Positions 54,849 through 62,058 of a DNA stretch of 64,000 nucleotides are shown here, one piece after another; within the stretch, counting starts at the first letter, position 1; the number at the start of each line of letters is the position of its first letter. The position numbers and the translations under genes were made by a program. The notes beneath the pieces are model-generated. The model did not search any database, had not been told where the DNA came from, and was given only the letters and a program-made list of their open reading frames with translations. The stretch is from Phenylobacterium sp. (lineage in GTDB: Bacteria > Pseudomonadota > Alphaproteobacteria > Caulobacterales > Caulobacteraceae): NCBI GenBank assembly GCA_004799545.1, contig SSMU01000014.1:124001-188000 (forward strand), read 5' to 3'.

Positions 54849-55229
54849 ATGGATCGCAGGCTCTTCCTCCTCGCCGCCCTGGCGCTCGCCGGCTGCGCCT
54901 CGCTGCCCGCGCCGCGCATCGTGGCGCCGGTGGGCGCGACCTTCGGCGAGCTGGAGCCGCTCTACGCCGCCCGCGCCGGGGCCGAGGCCCTGACCATCCG
55001 GGTGCCCTCCAACGGCTGCACCGCCAAGGCCGACTTCGCCTTCTACCTGGAGCGCAAGGGCGAGGCGGTGACCCTGGCCTTCGGCCGCCGCAGGCTCGAC
55101 ACCTGCAAGTCGTTCGCCATGGGCCACGCCGACCTGACCTTCACCTGGGCGGAGCTGGGCGTCGGCCCGCGCACCCCGGTCTTCCTGCTCAACCCGCTGG
55201 TCGCCTGGACCGGGCCGGGTCCTAACTGA
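54849..55229 (+). CDS. Small lipoprotein of unknown function
   Basis: Encodes 126 residues. GGGAG precedes ATG 54849. The signal peptide ends LALAGC with a lipobox, so Cys16 should be lipidated. The mature protein has two conserved-looking cysteines (in SNGCTAKADFAFYLE and LDTCKSFAMGHADLTFTW) that could form a disulphide in the periplasm. No named family recognised. Its 3' end overlaps the convergent thioesterase gene by eight bases. Confidence 0.72.
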   Translation: MDRRLFLLAALALAGCASLPAPRIVAPVGATFGELEPLYAARAGAEALTIRVPSNGCTAKADFAFYLERKGEAVTLAFGRRRLDTCKSFAMGHADLTFTWAELGVGPRTPVFLLNPLVAWTGPGPN

Positions 55230-55641
55230 ACATCGCCAGCATGTGGGCCGGCACCCGCTTCGGCCGGCCGGTGGCCTTCTCGACCAGGCACCAGACCGTG
55301 CGCACCTGGGCGCTCATCGCCCCGTCCGGGCCGTCGATGCGCACGTAGCGGTCGAAGCGCGGGCCCTCGGCGGTGTCGGAGACCCAGGTCCGCGCGCTGG
55401 CGGTCTCGCCGGGCAGCAGCGGGCGGCGGTAGTCCACCTCGTGGCGCAGCGCCACCCAGGCGTAGGCGTCCTGGTCCTCGGGCAGCGCGCGGGCGCGCCA
55501 GTGGGCGGTGGCGATGATCTGCGCCCAGTCGAGGTAGACCACGTTGTTCACATGGCCGTTCTCGTCGATGTCGGAAGGCTGGGGCTCGAAGGTCCGCGCG
55601 AAGACCTGGCGGCCCTCCGGCGGTTCGAACGCTCGGCTCAC
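55222..55641 (-). CDS. Acyl-CoA thioesterase, hotdog fold (4-hydroxybenzoyl-CoA thioesterase family)
   Basis: Encodes 139 residues. The hotdog motif DIDENGHVNNVVYLDWAQ (about residues 21-38) holds the family's catalytic Asp/Asn segment. The rest (ALRHEVDYRRPLLPGETASART) matches YbgC/4HBT-type enzymes. It hydrolyses acyl-CoA thioesters; substrate unknown. Upstream (on the coding strand) is an unusual palindromic stretch at 55646-55755. Confidence 0.88.
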   Translation of the reverse strand: MSRAFEPPEGRQVFARTFEPQPSDIDENGHVNNVVYLDWAQIIATAHWRARALPEDQDAYAWVALRHEVDYRRPLLPGETASARTWVSDTAEGPRFDRYVRIDGPDGAMSAQVRTVWCLVEKATGRPKRVPAHMLAMFS

Positions 55642-55645
55642 GCCA

Positions 55646-55690
55646 GAGCCTCCCCGCTTTGGACCGCGTCCAAAGCGGATGAGGAGGCTC
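55646..55690. repeat. Nested palindrome between thioesterase and grxD genes
   Basis: Two concentric stems: GAGCCTCC (55646-55653) pairs with GGAGGCTC (55683-55690), and inside it CCGCTTTGGA (55654-55663) pairs exactly with TCCAAAGCGG (55669-55678), with a four-base bulge on one side. This gives 18 bp of pairing within 45 bases. It could act as a transcript-stabilising or terminating structure for grxD, whose stop lies about 60 bases away, but there is no T-run. Confidence 0.7.
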
Positions 55691-55702
55691 GATTCTTGGA
55701 TT

Positions 55703-55755
55703 CTAGGCGCACCGGGCGGCGAAACCGGGAAGCCACTTTCGCTTGGTGCGCCTAG
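55703..55755. repeat. 11-bp inverted repeat flanking a 31-base core, overlapping the grxD stop
   Basis: CTAGGCGCACC (55703-55713) and GGTGCGCCTAG (55745-55755) are exact reverse complements. The same 11-mer occurs again at 59842-59852. CTAG is usually rare in bacterial DNA, making a repeated CTAG-containing 11-mer conspicuous. The right arm includes the grxD stop codon. Terminator, repeat-element edge or protein-binding site are all possible. Confidence 0.6.
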
Positions 55756-56105
55756 GGCAGCACGCCCTGCTCTTCGAGGAAGGGCTTCAGCTCGCCGGTG
55801 GAGAACATCTCGCGGATGATGTCCGCGCCGCCCACGAATTCGCCCTTCACATAGAGCTGCGGGATGGTCGGCCAGTCGGTGTAGGCCTTGACGCCCTGGC
55901 GCAGCGCCTCGTCCTGCAGCACGTCGACGCCCACGAAGTTGACGCCCAGGTGGTCGAGGATCTGCACAACGACCGCGGAGAATCCGCAGCGCGGCTCCTC
56001 GGGCACGCCCTTCATGAACAGCACCACCGGGTTGGTCGCCAGGGTCGAGGCGATGAAGTCGTGGGCGGGGCCCGAGGATTGGGCTTCAGTGGCGGCGTCG
56101 GTCAT
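55752..56105 (-). CDS. grxD: Monothiol glutaredoxin, Grx4/GrxD family
   Basis: Encodes 117 residues with the CGFS active-site motif at residues 40-43 (GVPEEPRCGFSAVVVQIL). Glutathione-binding features WPTIPQLYVKGEFVGGADII are intact. Such proteins carry and transfer [2Fe-2S] clusters and form heterocomplexes with BolA proteins. A BolA gene lies 98 bases upstream on the same strand, which fits that partnership. A promoter candidate is at 56141-56169. Confidence 0.95.
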   Translation of the reverse strand: MTDAATEAQSSGPAHDFIASTLATNPVVLFMKGVPEEPRCGFSAVVVQILDHLGVNFVGVDVLQDEALRQGVKAYTDWPTIPQLYVKGEFVGGADIIREMFSTGELKPFLEEQGVLP

Positions 56106-56140
56106 GTCGGCAGGCCTTTCGGCGAAAACGTGCAGCCCAA

Positions 56141-56169
56141 GAGCTAGGGAGCGCCGACCCCAGGGTCAA
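56141..56169 (-). promoter_or_regulatory. Putative promoter of grxD
   Basis: On the coding strand TTGACC (56169-56164) and TAGCTC (56146-56141) are separated by 17 bases and lie about 35 bases before the grxD ATG. The -35 is good and the -10 moderate. Confidence 0.45.
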
Positions 56170-56203
56170 GCGCGCCCATGAGACGCATCGGTCGGACGCA
56201 CGC

Positions 56204-56437
56204 TCAGGCCGGGGCGGAGGTCTCCAGCGCCAGGGCGTGCAGCTCGCCGCCCATCTTGCCCTTCAGCGCCGCATAGACCAGCTGGTGCTGCTTGATGCGC
56301 GGCAGGCCCGCGAAGGCCGCCGAGACGATGCGGGCCCGATAGTGGTCGCCGTCCCCGGCCATGTCCTTCACCTGGATCTGGGCGTCGGGGAAGCCCTCGC
56401 GAAGGGCGGCTTCGAGCTCTTGTATCGGCATCGGCAT
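56204..56437 (-). CDS. BolA-family protein (IbaG/BolA type)
   Basis: Encodes 77 residues with the BolA signature IQVKDMAGDGDHYRARIVSAAFAGLPRIKQHQLVYAAL. The loop after DMAGDGDHY is longer than in BolA1 and resembles IbaG/BolA2-like forms, with His27-type ligands. BolA proteins bind monothiol glutaredoxins through a shared [2Fe-2S] cluster and affect iron homeostasis and stress. The neighbouring grxD supports the Grx-BolA pair. Separate promoters seem likely since 98 bases and a promoter candidate intervene. Confidence 0.92.
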   Translation of the reverse strand: MPMPIQELEAALREGFPDAQIQVKDMAGDGDHYRARIVSAAFAGLPRIKQHQLVYAALKGKMGGELHALALETSAPA

Positions 56438-56480
56438 GGGGGCGGTTCTAGGCGCGGTGCGGCCTAGGCGGCAAGCGCCG

Positions 56481-57101
56481 CTATTCGAAGGCCAGGATCA
56501 GGCTGATCCCGAAGGCCGCCATCAGCAGCGCCGCCAGCCGGTCCAGCGGCCGCTGCGCCCGGCCATAGGCCGCCGCCGCCCGCCGGGCGGAGAACAGCCA
56601 GGCCATGCCGGTCTGCCAGCCCAGGCAGGTGACCATCACCACCGCCACCGCCGCCCCGTGCATCCAGGCCGGGCTCGCCGGCCCCACATAGGCCGAAAAG
56701 ATGCTGGCGAAGAACAGCACCGACTTCGGGTTGGTCAGGCAGACCGCGAACCCCTGCCAGAAGGCGCCGCCGACCCCGCGGACGGGCTCCGGGTCCTCGG
56801 TCGGCGTCTCGGCCTTCGAGCTCCACAGGGCGAAGGCGAACCACATCAGGTAGAGGCCGCCGCCGATCCGCAGCGTCCTGTAGAGCCACGGCGCCGCCGC
56901 CAGCAGGGCGGCCAGCCCCAGCGCCGCCGCCGCGCACCAGACCGCCACGCCCAGCACGGTCCCGAGCCCCGCCGCCATGGCCGCGCCGCGCCCGCGCCGC
57001 ATGCCCAACCGCATCAGCATGAAGTTGTTCGGACCCGGCACGGCCGCGGTCGCCAGGCTGACCACGAACAGCGAGGCCAGCGAAAGGAGGTGAGCGCTCA
57101 T
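56481..57101 (-). CDS. LysE/RhtB-family amino-acid exporter
   Basis: Encodes 206 residues with six hydrophobic segments. The family start PGPNNFMLMRLGMRRGRGAA is at about residues 22-41, and TNPKSVLFFASIFSAYV near 122-138 is the second signature. It exports amino acids such as threonine or homoserine lactones. ATG 57101 follows a GGAGGTGAGCGC-like context on the opposite strand only, so the ribosome site is not strong; the start is chosen on family length. It is divergent from the PhyH gene with 92 bases between them. Confidence 0.9.
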   Translation of the reverse strand: MSAHLLSLASLFVVSLATAAVPGPNNFMLMRLGMRRGRGAAMAAGLGTVLGVAVWCAAAALGLAALLAAAPWLYRTLRIGGGLYLMWFAFALWSSKAETPTEDPEPVRGVGGAFWQGFAVCLTNPKSVLFFASIFSAYVGPASPAWMHGAAVAVVMVTCLGWQTGMAWLFSARRAAAAYGRAQRPLDRLAALLMAAFGISLILAFE

Positions 57102-57193
57102 GGGCTCATGGATAGGCCAAGCCTGTTGCCAGGGCGTGGCAACAGCGCGCCGGACCCGTTGCGATCCGCCGTCCTTTCCCCCAGGCTCGCGGG

Positions 57194-58141
57194 ATGAACC
57201 ACATGACCCCCCCAACGCGTTCGCAGCGGTTCACCGCGGCCGACGTGGAGACCTGGGAGCGGGAAGGGATCGTCCTGCTGCGCGATGTCTTCACGTCCGA
57301 GGAGTGCGCCGCCGTCCGCGCCGACTTCGACCTGGTGTTCGGCCGCGCGGCCGGCGGCGGCGAAGCCCTGGTCAAGAAGAAGGACGGCGAGATCGGCCGA
57401 TTCAACCCCGCCCAGTTCACCGGCATCGAGATCGTCCCCGTCGACTGCTCGCCGGCGCTCAACCTGATCGGCGTCCACCCGGCGCTGATGGCCTTCGCCA
57501 GGGCGGCGCTGAAGACCGAGGCGGTGCACATCTATCAATGCCAGGCCTGGGCCAAGTTCACCGGCGACGCCGACTACGATCAGCCATTCCACTGCGACTT
57601 CGCCAACCACACCCTCACGGTCCCCTCGGAGGACTCGACGAAGAACTCGGTGACCATCTTCTGCTACTTCACCGACGTCACCGACGCCCACGGCGCGACC
57701 CGCTACGTGACCCGCACCGACAGCCAGAAGGTCGCCGGCCCCGAGGCCACCCTGAACCCCGACCCGGAATTCCAGGCCAAGCTGCAAGCGGAACTCCTCA
57801 AACACGAGCGCTCCAGCGCCTCGCCGGCCGGCACGGCCATCGCCTACACCACCGACGTCTATCATCGGGGCGCCAACCTGACCGCGCCCGGCGGCCACCG
57901 CTATGCGCTCATGGCCTGCTACAAGAAGGCCGGCGACGAGAGCGTCGGCTTCACCGCCTGGCAATTCCACCACACCCGGCCCTGGCGGCGCATCTTCGAC
58001 CACGCCACGCCCGAGCAGCTGGCCTGCTTCGGCGTCCAGCCGCCCGGCGATCCGTTCTGGACCGAGACCACTCTGGCCCGGGCCCAGGCGCGCTACCCGG
58101 GCTGGGACCTCACGCCCTATCGCGAGGCGATGACGCGCTGA
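57194..58141 (+). CDS. Phytanoyl-CoA dioxygenase (PhyH) family protein
   Basis: Encodes 315 residues of a non-heme Fe(II)/2-oxoglutarate-dependent oxygenase family. The iron-binding pair is in the segment FHCDFANH near residues 132-139 and the second His in YHRGANLTAPGGHRYAL near 222, with the following Arg as the likely 2-oxoglutarate ligand. The first half (FTAADVETWEREGIVLLRDVFTSEEC) is the usual PhyH N-terminus. It may hydroxylate an organic substrate; members act on fatty acyl-CoA or on natural products. The next gene overlaps as TGATG and encodes an esterase, so the two probably work on one compound. Confidence 0.85.
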   Translation: MNHMTPPTRSQRFTAADVETWEREGIVLLRDVFTSEECAAVRADFDLVFGRAAGGGEALVKKKDGEIGRFNPAQFTGIEIVPVDCSPALNLIGVHPALMAFARAALKTEAVHIYQCQAWAKFTGDADYDQPFHCDFANHTLTVPSEDSTKNSVTIFCYFTDVTDAHGATRYVTRTDSQKVAGPEATLNPDPEFQAKLQAELLKHERSSASPAGTAIAYTTDVYHRGANLTAPGGHRYALMACYKKAGDESVGFTAWQFHHTRPWRRIFDHATPEQLACFGVQPPGDPFWTETTLARAQARYPGWDLTPYREAMTR

Positions 58142-59094
58142 TGCCGGGCGAGGAGGTGGTCATCGGCCCCGACTACCCCCCGGCGCCCGAGACCGGCTTC
58201 CGGCCGGACGTGCCCGCGGGCCGGGTCCACGCCTTCGCGCTGGAGTCCCGCGACAGCGCGATCTATCCCGGTATCAAGCGGATCGACAACGCGGTCACCC
58301 GCCGCCGCGACGCCTACGGCAACCGCCTGGCCGCCGAGGCTCACGAGCAGTCCGAGGCCTGCCCCTACACCCGCACGGTCTGGGTCTACGTGCCGGCGCA
58401 ATACGAGGCCGGAACCCCGGCGCCCCTCCTGGTGGCCCAGGACGGCTACCTCTACCTGAACCGCCTGCCGCGGGTGCTCGACAACCTGATCGCCGCGGGC
58501 CGCGTCCCGCCGCTCGTCGCCATCCTGGTCGACAGCGGCGGCGGCGACGCCCAGGGCTCCCAGCGCGGCCTGGAGTACGACACCCTCTCCGGGGCCTACA
58601 GCGACTTCATCGAGACCGAGGTCCTGCCGCGCGTCGCGCGGGAGACCGGCGTCGTGCTCACCGACGATCCCGACGGCCGCGCGGTGATGGGCGTCAGCTC
58701 CGGCGCGGCCTGCGCCTTCACCATGGCCTGGTTCCACCCGGAGCGCTGCCGCCGCGTGCTCTCCTATTCGGGCACCTATGTGAACCAGCAGTCGCCGCCC
58801 GACCCAGCGACCCCGCGCGGCGCCTGGGAGTACCACGCCACCCTCATCCCGGCCGCCGAGACCAAGCCGCTCCGCGTCTGGCTGGAGGTCGGTGAGCAGG
58901 ACCTGCACGCCAACGACCCGGAGGAGACCTGCCACAACTGGCCGCTCGCCAACCGCCGCATGGCCGCGGCCCTGGCCGCCAAGGGCTACGCCTACCGCTT
59001 CACCCTCTCGCTGGGCGGCCGCCACGCCGACCCCCGCGTCCTCGACCACACCCTGCCGTGCGCCCTGGAATGGCTCTGGCAGGGGTATCGCTGA
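58141..59094 (+). CDS. Alpha/beta-hydrolase of the enterochelin-esterase-like family
   Basis: Encodes 317 residues, coupled to the PhyH gene by TGATG. The N-terminal part (about 1-75) is a small sandwich-like lead, followed by the catalytic domain with VWVYVPAQYE, VAILVDSGGG, the nucleophile motif GVSSGA (about residue 184) and a C-terminal His in GGRHAD near 296. This is the plan of Fes/YieL-type esterases that cleave siderophore or sugar esters. No signal peptide, so it acts in the cytoplasm. Iron-uptake genes are not adjacent, so a siderophore role is not supported here. Confidence 0.85.
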   Translation: MPGEEVVIGPDYPPAPETGFRPDVPAGRVHAFALESRDSAIYPGIKRIDNAVTRRRDAYGNRLAAEAHEQSEACPYTRTVWVYVPAQYEAGTPAPLLVAQDGYLYLNRLPRVLDNLIAAGRVPPLVAILVDSGGGDAQGSQRGLEYDTLSGAYSDFIETEVLPRVARETGVVLTDDPDGRAVMGVSSGAACAFTMAWFHPERCRRVLSYSGTYVNQQSPPDPATPRGAWEYHATLIPAAETKPLRVWLEVGEQDLHANDPEETCHNWPLANRRMAAALAAKGYAYRFTLSLGGRHADPRVLDHTLPCALEWLWQGYR

Positions 59095-59116
59095 CGGGGG
59101 ACTCCTGAATAGGCGA

Positions 59117-59145
59117 AGCCCGCCGTCAGGGCATGACGGCGGGCT
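59117..59145. terminator. Bidirectional terminator-like hairpin between convergent genes
   Basis: AGCCCGCCGTCA (59117-59128) and TGACGGCGGGCT (59134-59145) form a perfect 12-bp stem with a five-base loop, placed between the convergent esterase and lipoprotein genes. T-runs are weak on both sides, but strength and location suggest it ends transcription in both directions. Confidence 0.6.
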
Positions 59146-59165
59146 CCGGGCGTCATCGAGGTCTG

Positions 59166-59807
59166 CTACTGCGGCGAGGGAACGGCAACCGCGGTCGCCG
59201 CGGTCGTGCCGCGAACGTCCTCGGCCTTTTCGTCGAGCTGGCGGGCGTGCTCGTCGCTCACCGCGCCCTTGGTCGGTCCGCCGACGCTCGCCGACGCCGC
59301 CCCGCCGATGCTGCTGGCGGCGATCTCCTGGCCGGCCGCGGTGTGGACCGAGGTGCTGGCGCGGGCGATGTCGATCAGGCGGCGTTGCGACTCCTCGGCG
59401 AGGTTGAAGTGGCGCAGGCGGCCATTGGGATTGTGCACGTCGCTGGTGGAGGTCAGCCAGGTGTAGCGGCCGTCGACCAGCAGGGTGCGGTAGATGACGG
59501 CGGCGTCCTGCAAGCGCCCTGTGCTCTCCAGGCTGGCGGCGACGTTGAAGCGGTTGGCGGGGCTGTCGTGGTCGGCCTCGGCGCGCTTGAACAGCTTCGA
59601 GGCGGTCCAGGTGTCGCCCCAGGACATGGCGGTCTGGGCGGCGGAGGCCGCCTGGGTGGAGCCGGGCGATTGTGCGCCGGCCGCGAGGACGGCGGCGGAG
59701 TTGGCCTTGGAGGTCTGGTGGCTGGTGGAGGCGCAGGCGGCGGCCAGCAGGCCGACCGCCGCGATGGCGATGAGGCGCGGAGCAGGGGTCATGGTTTTTC
59801 GATCCAT
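59166..59807 (-). CDS. Lipoprotein of unknown function
   Basis: Encodes 213 residues from ATG 59807; ATG 59792 is an alternative that shortens it by five residues. The signal ends LAAAC with a lipobox. After a Ser/Ala/Thr-rich linker comes a helical central region (TASKLFKRAEADHDSPANRFNVAASLESTGRLQDAAVIYRTLL) resembling one or two TPR-like units, and a Ser/Ala-rich tail. Function unknown. It lies downstream of an AT-rich stretch on the coding strand in which TTGAAC (59908-59903) and GTTTTA (59885-59880) could form a weak promoter. Confidence 0.7.
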   Translation of the reverse strand: MDRKTMTPAPRLIAIAAVGLLAAACASTSHQTSKANSAAVLAAGAQSPGSTQAASAAQTAMSWGDTWTASKLFKRAEADHDSPANRFNVAASLESTGRLQDAAVIYRTLLVDGRYTWLTSTSDVHNPNGRLRHFNLAEESQRRLIDIARASTSVHTAAGQEIAASSIGGAASASVGGPTKGAVSDEHARQLDEKAEDVRGTTAATAVAVPSPQ

Positions 59808-59865
59808 GATCAGGCGCAATGCAAGGCTATGAACACCTTGGGGTGCGCCTAGGCGCCATTTACGT

Positions 59866-59968
59866 CCAGTGATCGAAAGTAAAACGCAGTAACTCTTGTT
59901 TCGTTCAATTTAATCTCAAAAGTATTACATCCTCTGAACTAAAGTATTCTAGGTTGCAGAAAATTTAA
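59866..59968. other. AT-rich intergenic island
   Basis: About 100 bases are strikingly AT-rich (runs such as AATTTAAT and AAAATTTAAAT) in an otherwise GC-rich window. It contains no coding sequence. It lies between the starts of one and the end of another minus-strand gene, so it can hold the lipoprotein promoter and the tail of the serine hydrolase terminator. Its composition could also mark an insertion or a binding site for nucleoid proteins. Confidence 0.6.
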
Positions 59969-59989
59969 ATTGATCGCTGGCCGATCAAT
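59961..59989 (-). terminator. Intrinsic terminator overlapping the serine hydrolase stop codon
   Basis: On the minus strand an 8-bp stem (ATTGATCG with CGATCAAT, forward 59969-59976 and 59982-59989, loop of five) contains the hydrolase stop codon and is followed by TTTAAATTTT. The overlap of stop codon and terminator stem is unusual but clear. Confidence 0.7.
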
Positions 59990-61217
59990 CTATGATCGCC
60001 GAGTAGATTATGCTCTTCAGCTGGCCGCGGAAGTTGAACGTGCCCGAGGGCATCAGCTGGGTCATGAACACCACCGTCAGGTCCTCCTTCGGGTCGACCC
60101 AGAAGATGGTCGAGGCGGCGCCGCCCCAGTAGTAGTCGCCGACCCCCAGGGTCCCGGTCTCCACCTGGCCGAGCGTCGAGGCGAAGCCCAGGCCGAAGCC
60201 CACCCCCTCGTTGGCGGTCTCGGAGAAGGTCCCGAGGGCGGCCTCGGTCAGGTCCTTGCCGCCCGCCAGGTGGTTCATGTGCATCAGCTCGATGGTGCGG
60301 GGGCCGAGGATGCGCGCGCCATCCAGCTCGCCGCCGCGGCGCAGCATCTCGCAGAACCGCATGTAGTCGGCGCTGGTGCCGGTCAGCCCGCCGCCGCCCG
60401 ACTTGAAGCCCGGCTCTTTCGTGAAATCGCTGGTCGCCGGATCGTCGATCAGCTTCAGCCTCTTGTCCGGCCCGCGCTGGTAGTTGGCGGCGAACCGCTC
60501 GACCTTCTCCGGCGCCACCTGGAAGGCGGTGTCCTTCATGCCCAGCGGCTGGAAGATCACCTCATCCAGATACTGCGCGAACGGCTTGCCGGAGATCAGC
60601 TCCACCAGCGCCCCGCAGACGTCGGTGGCCAGGGAGTACATCCACTGGGTCCCCGGCTGGTAGCGCAGCGGCACCTTCCCCAACTTGTCCATGAACTCGA
60701 GCATGCTGTCGGCGCCGCCCACCGAGCGGACCTTCAGGTCGCGGTAGATCTGGTCGATCGGATGCTGGAGGCCGACCCCGGGCAGGCCGCCGCCATAGGT
60801 CAGGCCCGCCGTGTGGCTGAGCACGTCGCGGAAGCTCACCGGCCGATGCGCCGGCTCGGTCTGCATCGTGTCGCCTTCGCCGGAGGTCCAGACCCGGTGG
60901 TCCTTCCATGACGGCACGACGCGCGACACCGGGTCGTTGAGCTGGAAATAGCCCTGTTCGAACAGGGTCATCAGCGCCACCGAGGTGATCGGCTTGGTCA
61001 TCGAATAGATGCGGTAGATGGTGTCGTCGGCGGTGGCCTTGCCGCGCTCGCGGTCCATCTCGCCGAACGACTTGGCGTAGGCCATGTGGCCGTGCCGGGC
61101 GACGCTCACCTGGCAGCCGGTGATCTTGCCCGGGCCGATGTAGTTGCGCTCCAGGTGCTCGCCGATGCGCTCCAGCCGCCGCGCGTCCAGCCCCGTCCAC
61201 TGCGATTGGGCGTCCAT
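59985..61217 (-). CDS. Serine hydrolase of the beta-lactamase / family VIII esterase type
   Basis: Encodes 410 residues from ATG 61217, preceded by GGGAGGAT. The active-site S-x-x-K motif is SMTK at residues 72-75 and the Tyr in WMYSLAT at about 194, as in class C-like EstB esterases and D-peptidases. The third motif region near the C-terminus reads YYWGGAAST in place of the K-T-G of beta-lactamases, common in esterases of family VIII. No signal peptide is visible. Most likely a carboxylesterase or transesterase, not a resistance determinant. Confidence 0.9.
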   Translation of the reverse strand: MDAQSQWTGLDARRLERIGEHLERNYIGPGKITGCQVSVARHGHMAYAKSFGEMDRERGKATADDTIYRIYSMTKPITSVALMTLFEQGYFQLNDPVSRVVPSWKDHRVWTSGEGDTMQTEPAHRPVSFRDVLSHTAGLTYGGGLPGVGLQHPIDQIYRDLKVRSVGGADSMLEFMDKLGKVPLRYQPGTQWMYSLATDVCGALVELISGKPFAQYLDEVIFQPLGMKDTAFQVAPEKVERFAANYQRGPDKRLKLIDDPATSDFTKEPGFKSGGGGLTGTSADYMRFCEMLRRGGELDGARILGPRTIELMHMNHLAGGKDLTEAALGTFSETANEGVGFGLGFASTLGQVETGTLGVGDYYWGGAASTIFWVDPKEDLTVVFMTQLMPSGTFNFRGQLKSIIYSAIID

Positions 61218-61309
61218 GAAATATCCTCCCGAAAAATGCGCTCGCTTATAATTGCCGCCATCATGGGCGCCGAAGACCGGCCAAGCCAAGACGAATTGGA
61301 GAGCTTTAA

Positions 61310-61792
61310 GTGGACGAGCTGGACACCCTGGCCGCCGAGCTGGGCGAGCGGTTGAAGGCCCGCGGCGAGACCATCGCCATCGCCGAGAGCTCCTCCGGCG
61401 GCCTGATCTCGGCGGCCCTCCTGAGCCTCGCCGGCGCCTCGAAATATTACCTGGGCGGGGCGGTGGTCTACACCGGCAAGGCGCGCATGGTGCTGATGGA
61501 CCTCCCGCGCGAGGCCGTGGCCGGCATGCGCTCGGCGAGCGAACCCTACGCCCTCTTGCTCGCCCAGACCGCCCGCGAACGCTTCGGCGCCACCTGGGGC
61601 CTGTCGGAGACCGGCGCCGCCGGCCCCACCGGCAACGGCTACGGCGACGCGCCCGGCCACACCTGCGTCGCCATCTCGGGCCCCGTCGAGATGGCCTTCA
61701 CCGTCGAGACCGCCAGCGACGACCGCGCCGCCAACATGCGCGCCTTCGCCGCCGCCGCCCTGCGGCTCCTGGAGCGGGCAACCGCCGAATAG
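61310..61792 (+). CDS. pncC: Nicotinamide-nucleotide amidohydrolase (CinA C-terminal domain)
   Basis: Encodes 160 residues from GTG 61310, set by GGAGAG. The PncC motif AESSSGGLISAALLSLAGASKYYLGG (about residues 24-49), and SETGAAGPTGNGYGDAPGHTCVAI near 100-125, identify it. It deamidates NMN to NaMN in NAD salvage. It is the stand-alone C-terminal domain, without the N-terminal MoCF-like domain of CinA, which is normal for many bacteria. It is divergent from the serine hydrolase gene. Confidence 0.92.
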   Translation: MDELDTLAAELGERLKARGETIAIAESSSGGLISAALLSLAGASKYYLGGAVVYTGKARMVLMDLPREAVAGMRSASEPYALLLAQTARERFGATWGLSETGAAGPTGNGYGDAPGHTCVAISGPVEMAFTVETASDDRAANMRAFAAAALRLLERATAE

Positions 61793-61793
61793 A

Positions 61794-61998
61794 CCCTTCT
61801 CCCCCTGCGGGAGAGGGTGTCAGCGCAGCTGACGGATGAGGGGTTTCTCAAACTCTCCGCCAGCGGCGCAGCCGCTGATTTGAACCACGGACCCACACGG
61901 AATTTCACGGACTCGCAGCTTCGCCGTCCGTGTCAGTCCGTGGTTCTGATCCTTCTGAACGGCCTTTCGACCCCTCATCCGTCGGGCGTTCGCCCGAC
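61794..61998. repeat. Composite palindromic intergenic element
   Basis: About 205 bases hold nested inverted repeats: a hairpin with arms CCC-T-TCTCCC and GGGAGAGGG (61794-61817), GTCAGC-gca-GCTGAC (61819-61833), AGCGGC-gca-GCCGCT (61862-61876), GAACCACGGAC paired with GTCCGTGGTTC (61882-61892, 61936-61946), ACACGGA paired with TCCGTGT (61895-61901, 61927-61933), and GTCGGGCG-tt-CGCCCGAC (61981-61998). The outer sequence GACGGATGAGGGG (61831-61843) is inverted at 61971-61983. I see no coding potential. This is best read as a non-autonomous repeat element or a cluster of them. I recognise the GGGAGAGGGTGTCAGCGCAGCTGACGG-like edge as a type common in Caulobacterales-like spacers, from memory only. 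Confidence 0.7.
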
Positions 61999-62001
61999 AG
62001 C

Positions 62002-62034
62002 TATGTTGACATACTGTGTGTAACTATGTAGTGT
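62002..62034 (+). promoter_or_regulatory. Putative promoter and operator of the PadR regulator gene
   Basis: TTGACA at 62006-62011 is a perfect -35, with TAGTGT at 62029-62034 (17-base spacer) as a poor -10. Half-sites TATGT/ACATA occur three times: TATGT 62002-62006, ACATA 62009-62013 and TATGT 62025-62029. The first two form an inverted pair around the -35, and ACATA-N11-TATGT spans the promoter. PadR regulators commonly bind ATGT/ACAT palindromes and repress their own operon, so autoregulation is plausible. Confidence 0.5.
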
Positions 62035-62058
62035 GCATGTCATCGTAACTGGTGGCGC

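Noticed and set aside
58141..59094. Siderophore esterase
   Set aside because: Fold matches, but no siderophore synthesis or uptake genes are near, so the specific function is not claimed.
59866..59968. CtrA-type boxes (TTAA-N7-TTAA) in the AT-rich island
   Set aside because: TTAA occurs but not with the seven-base spacing of the consensus.
59985..61217. Beta-lactamase resistance gene
   Set aside because: S-x-x-K and Tyr motifs are those of the wider serine hydrolase family, there is no signal peptide and no K-T-G motif, so an esterase is more likely.
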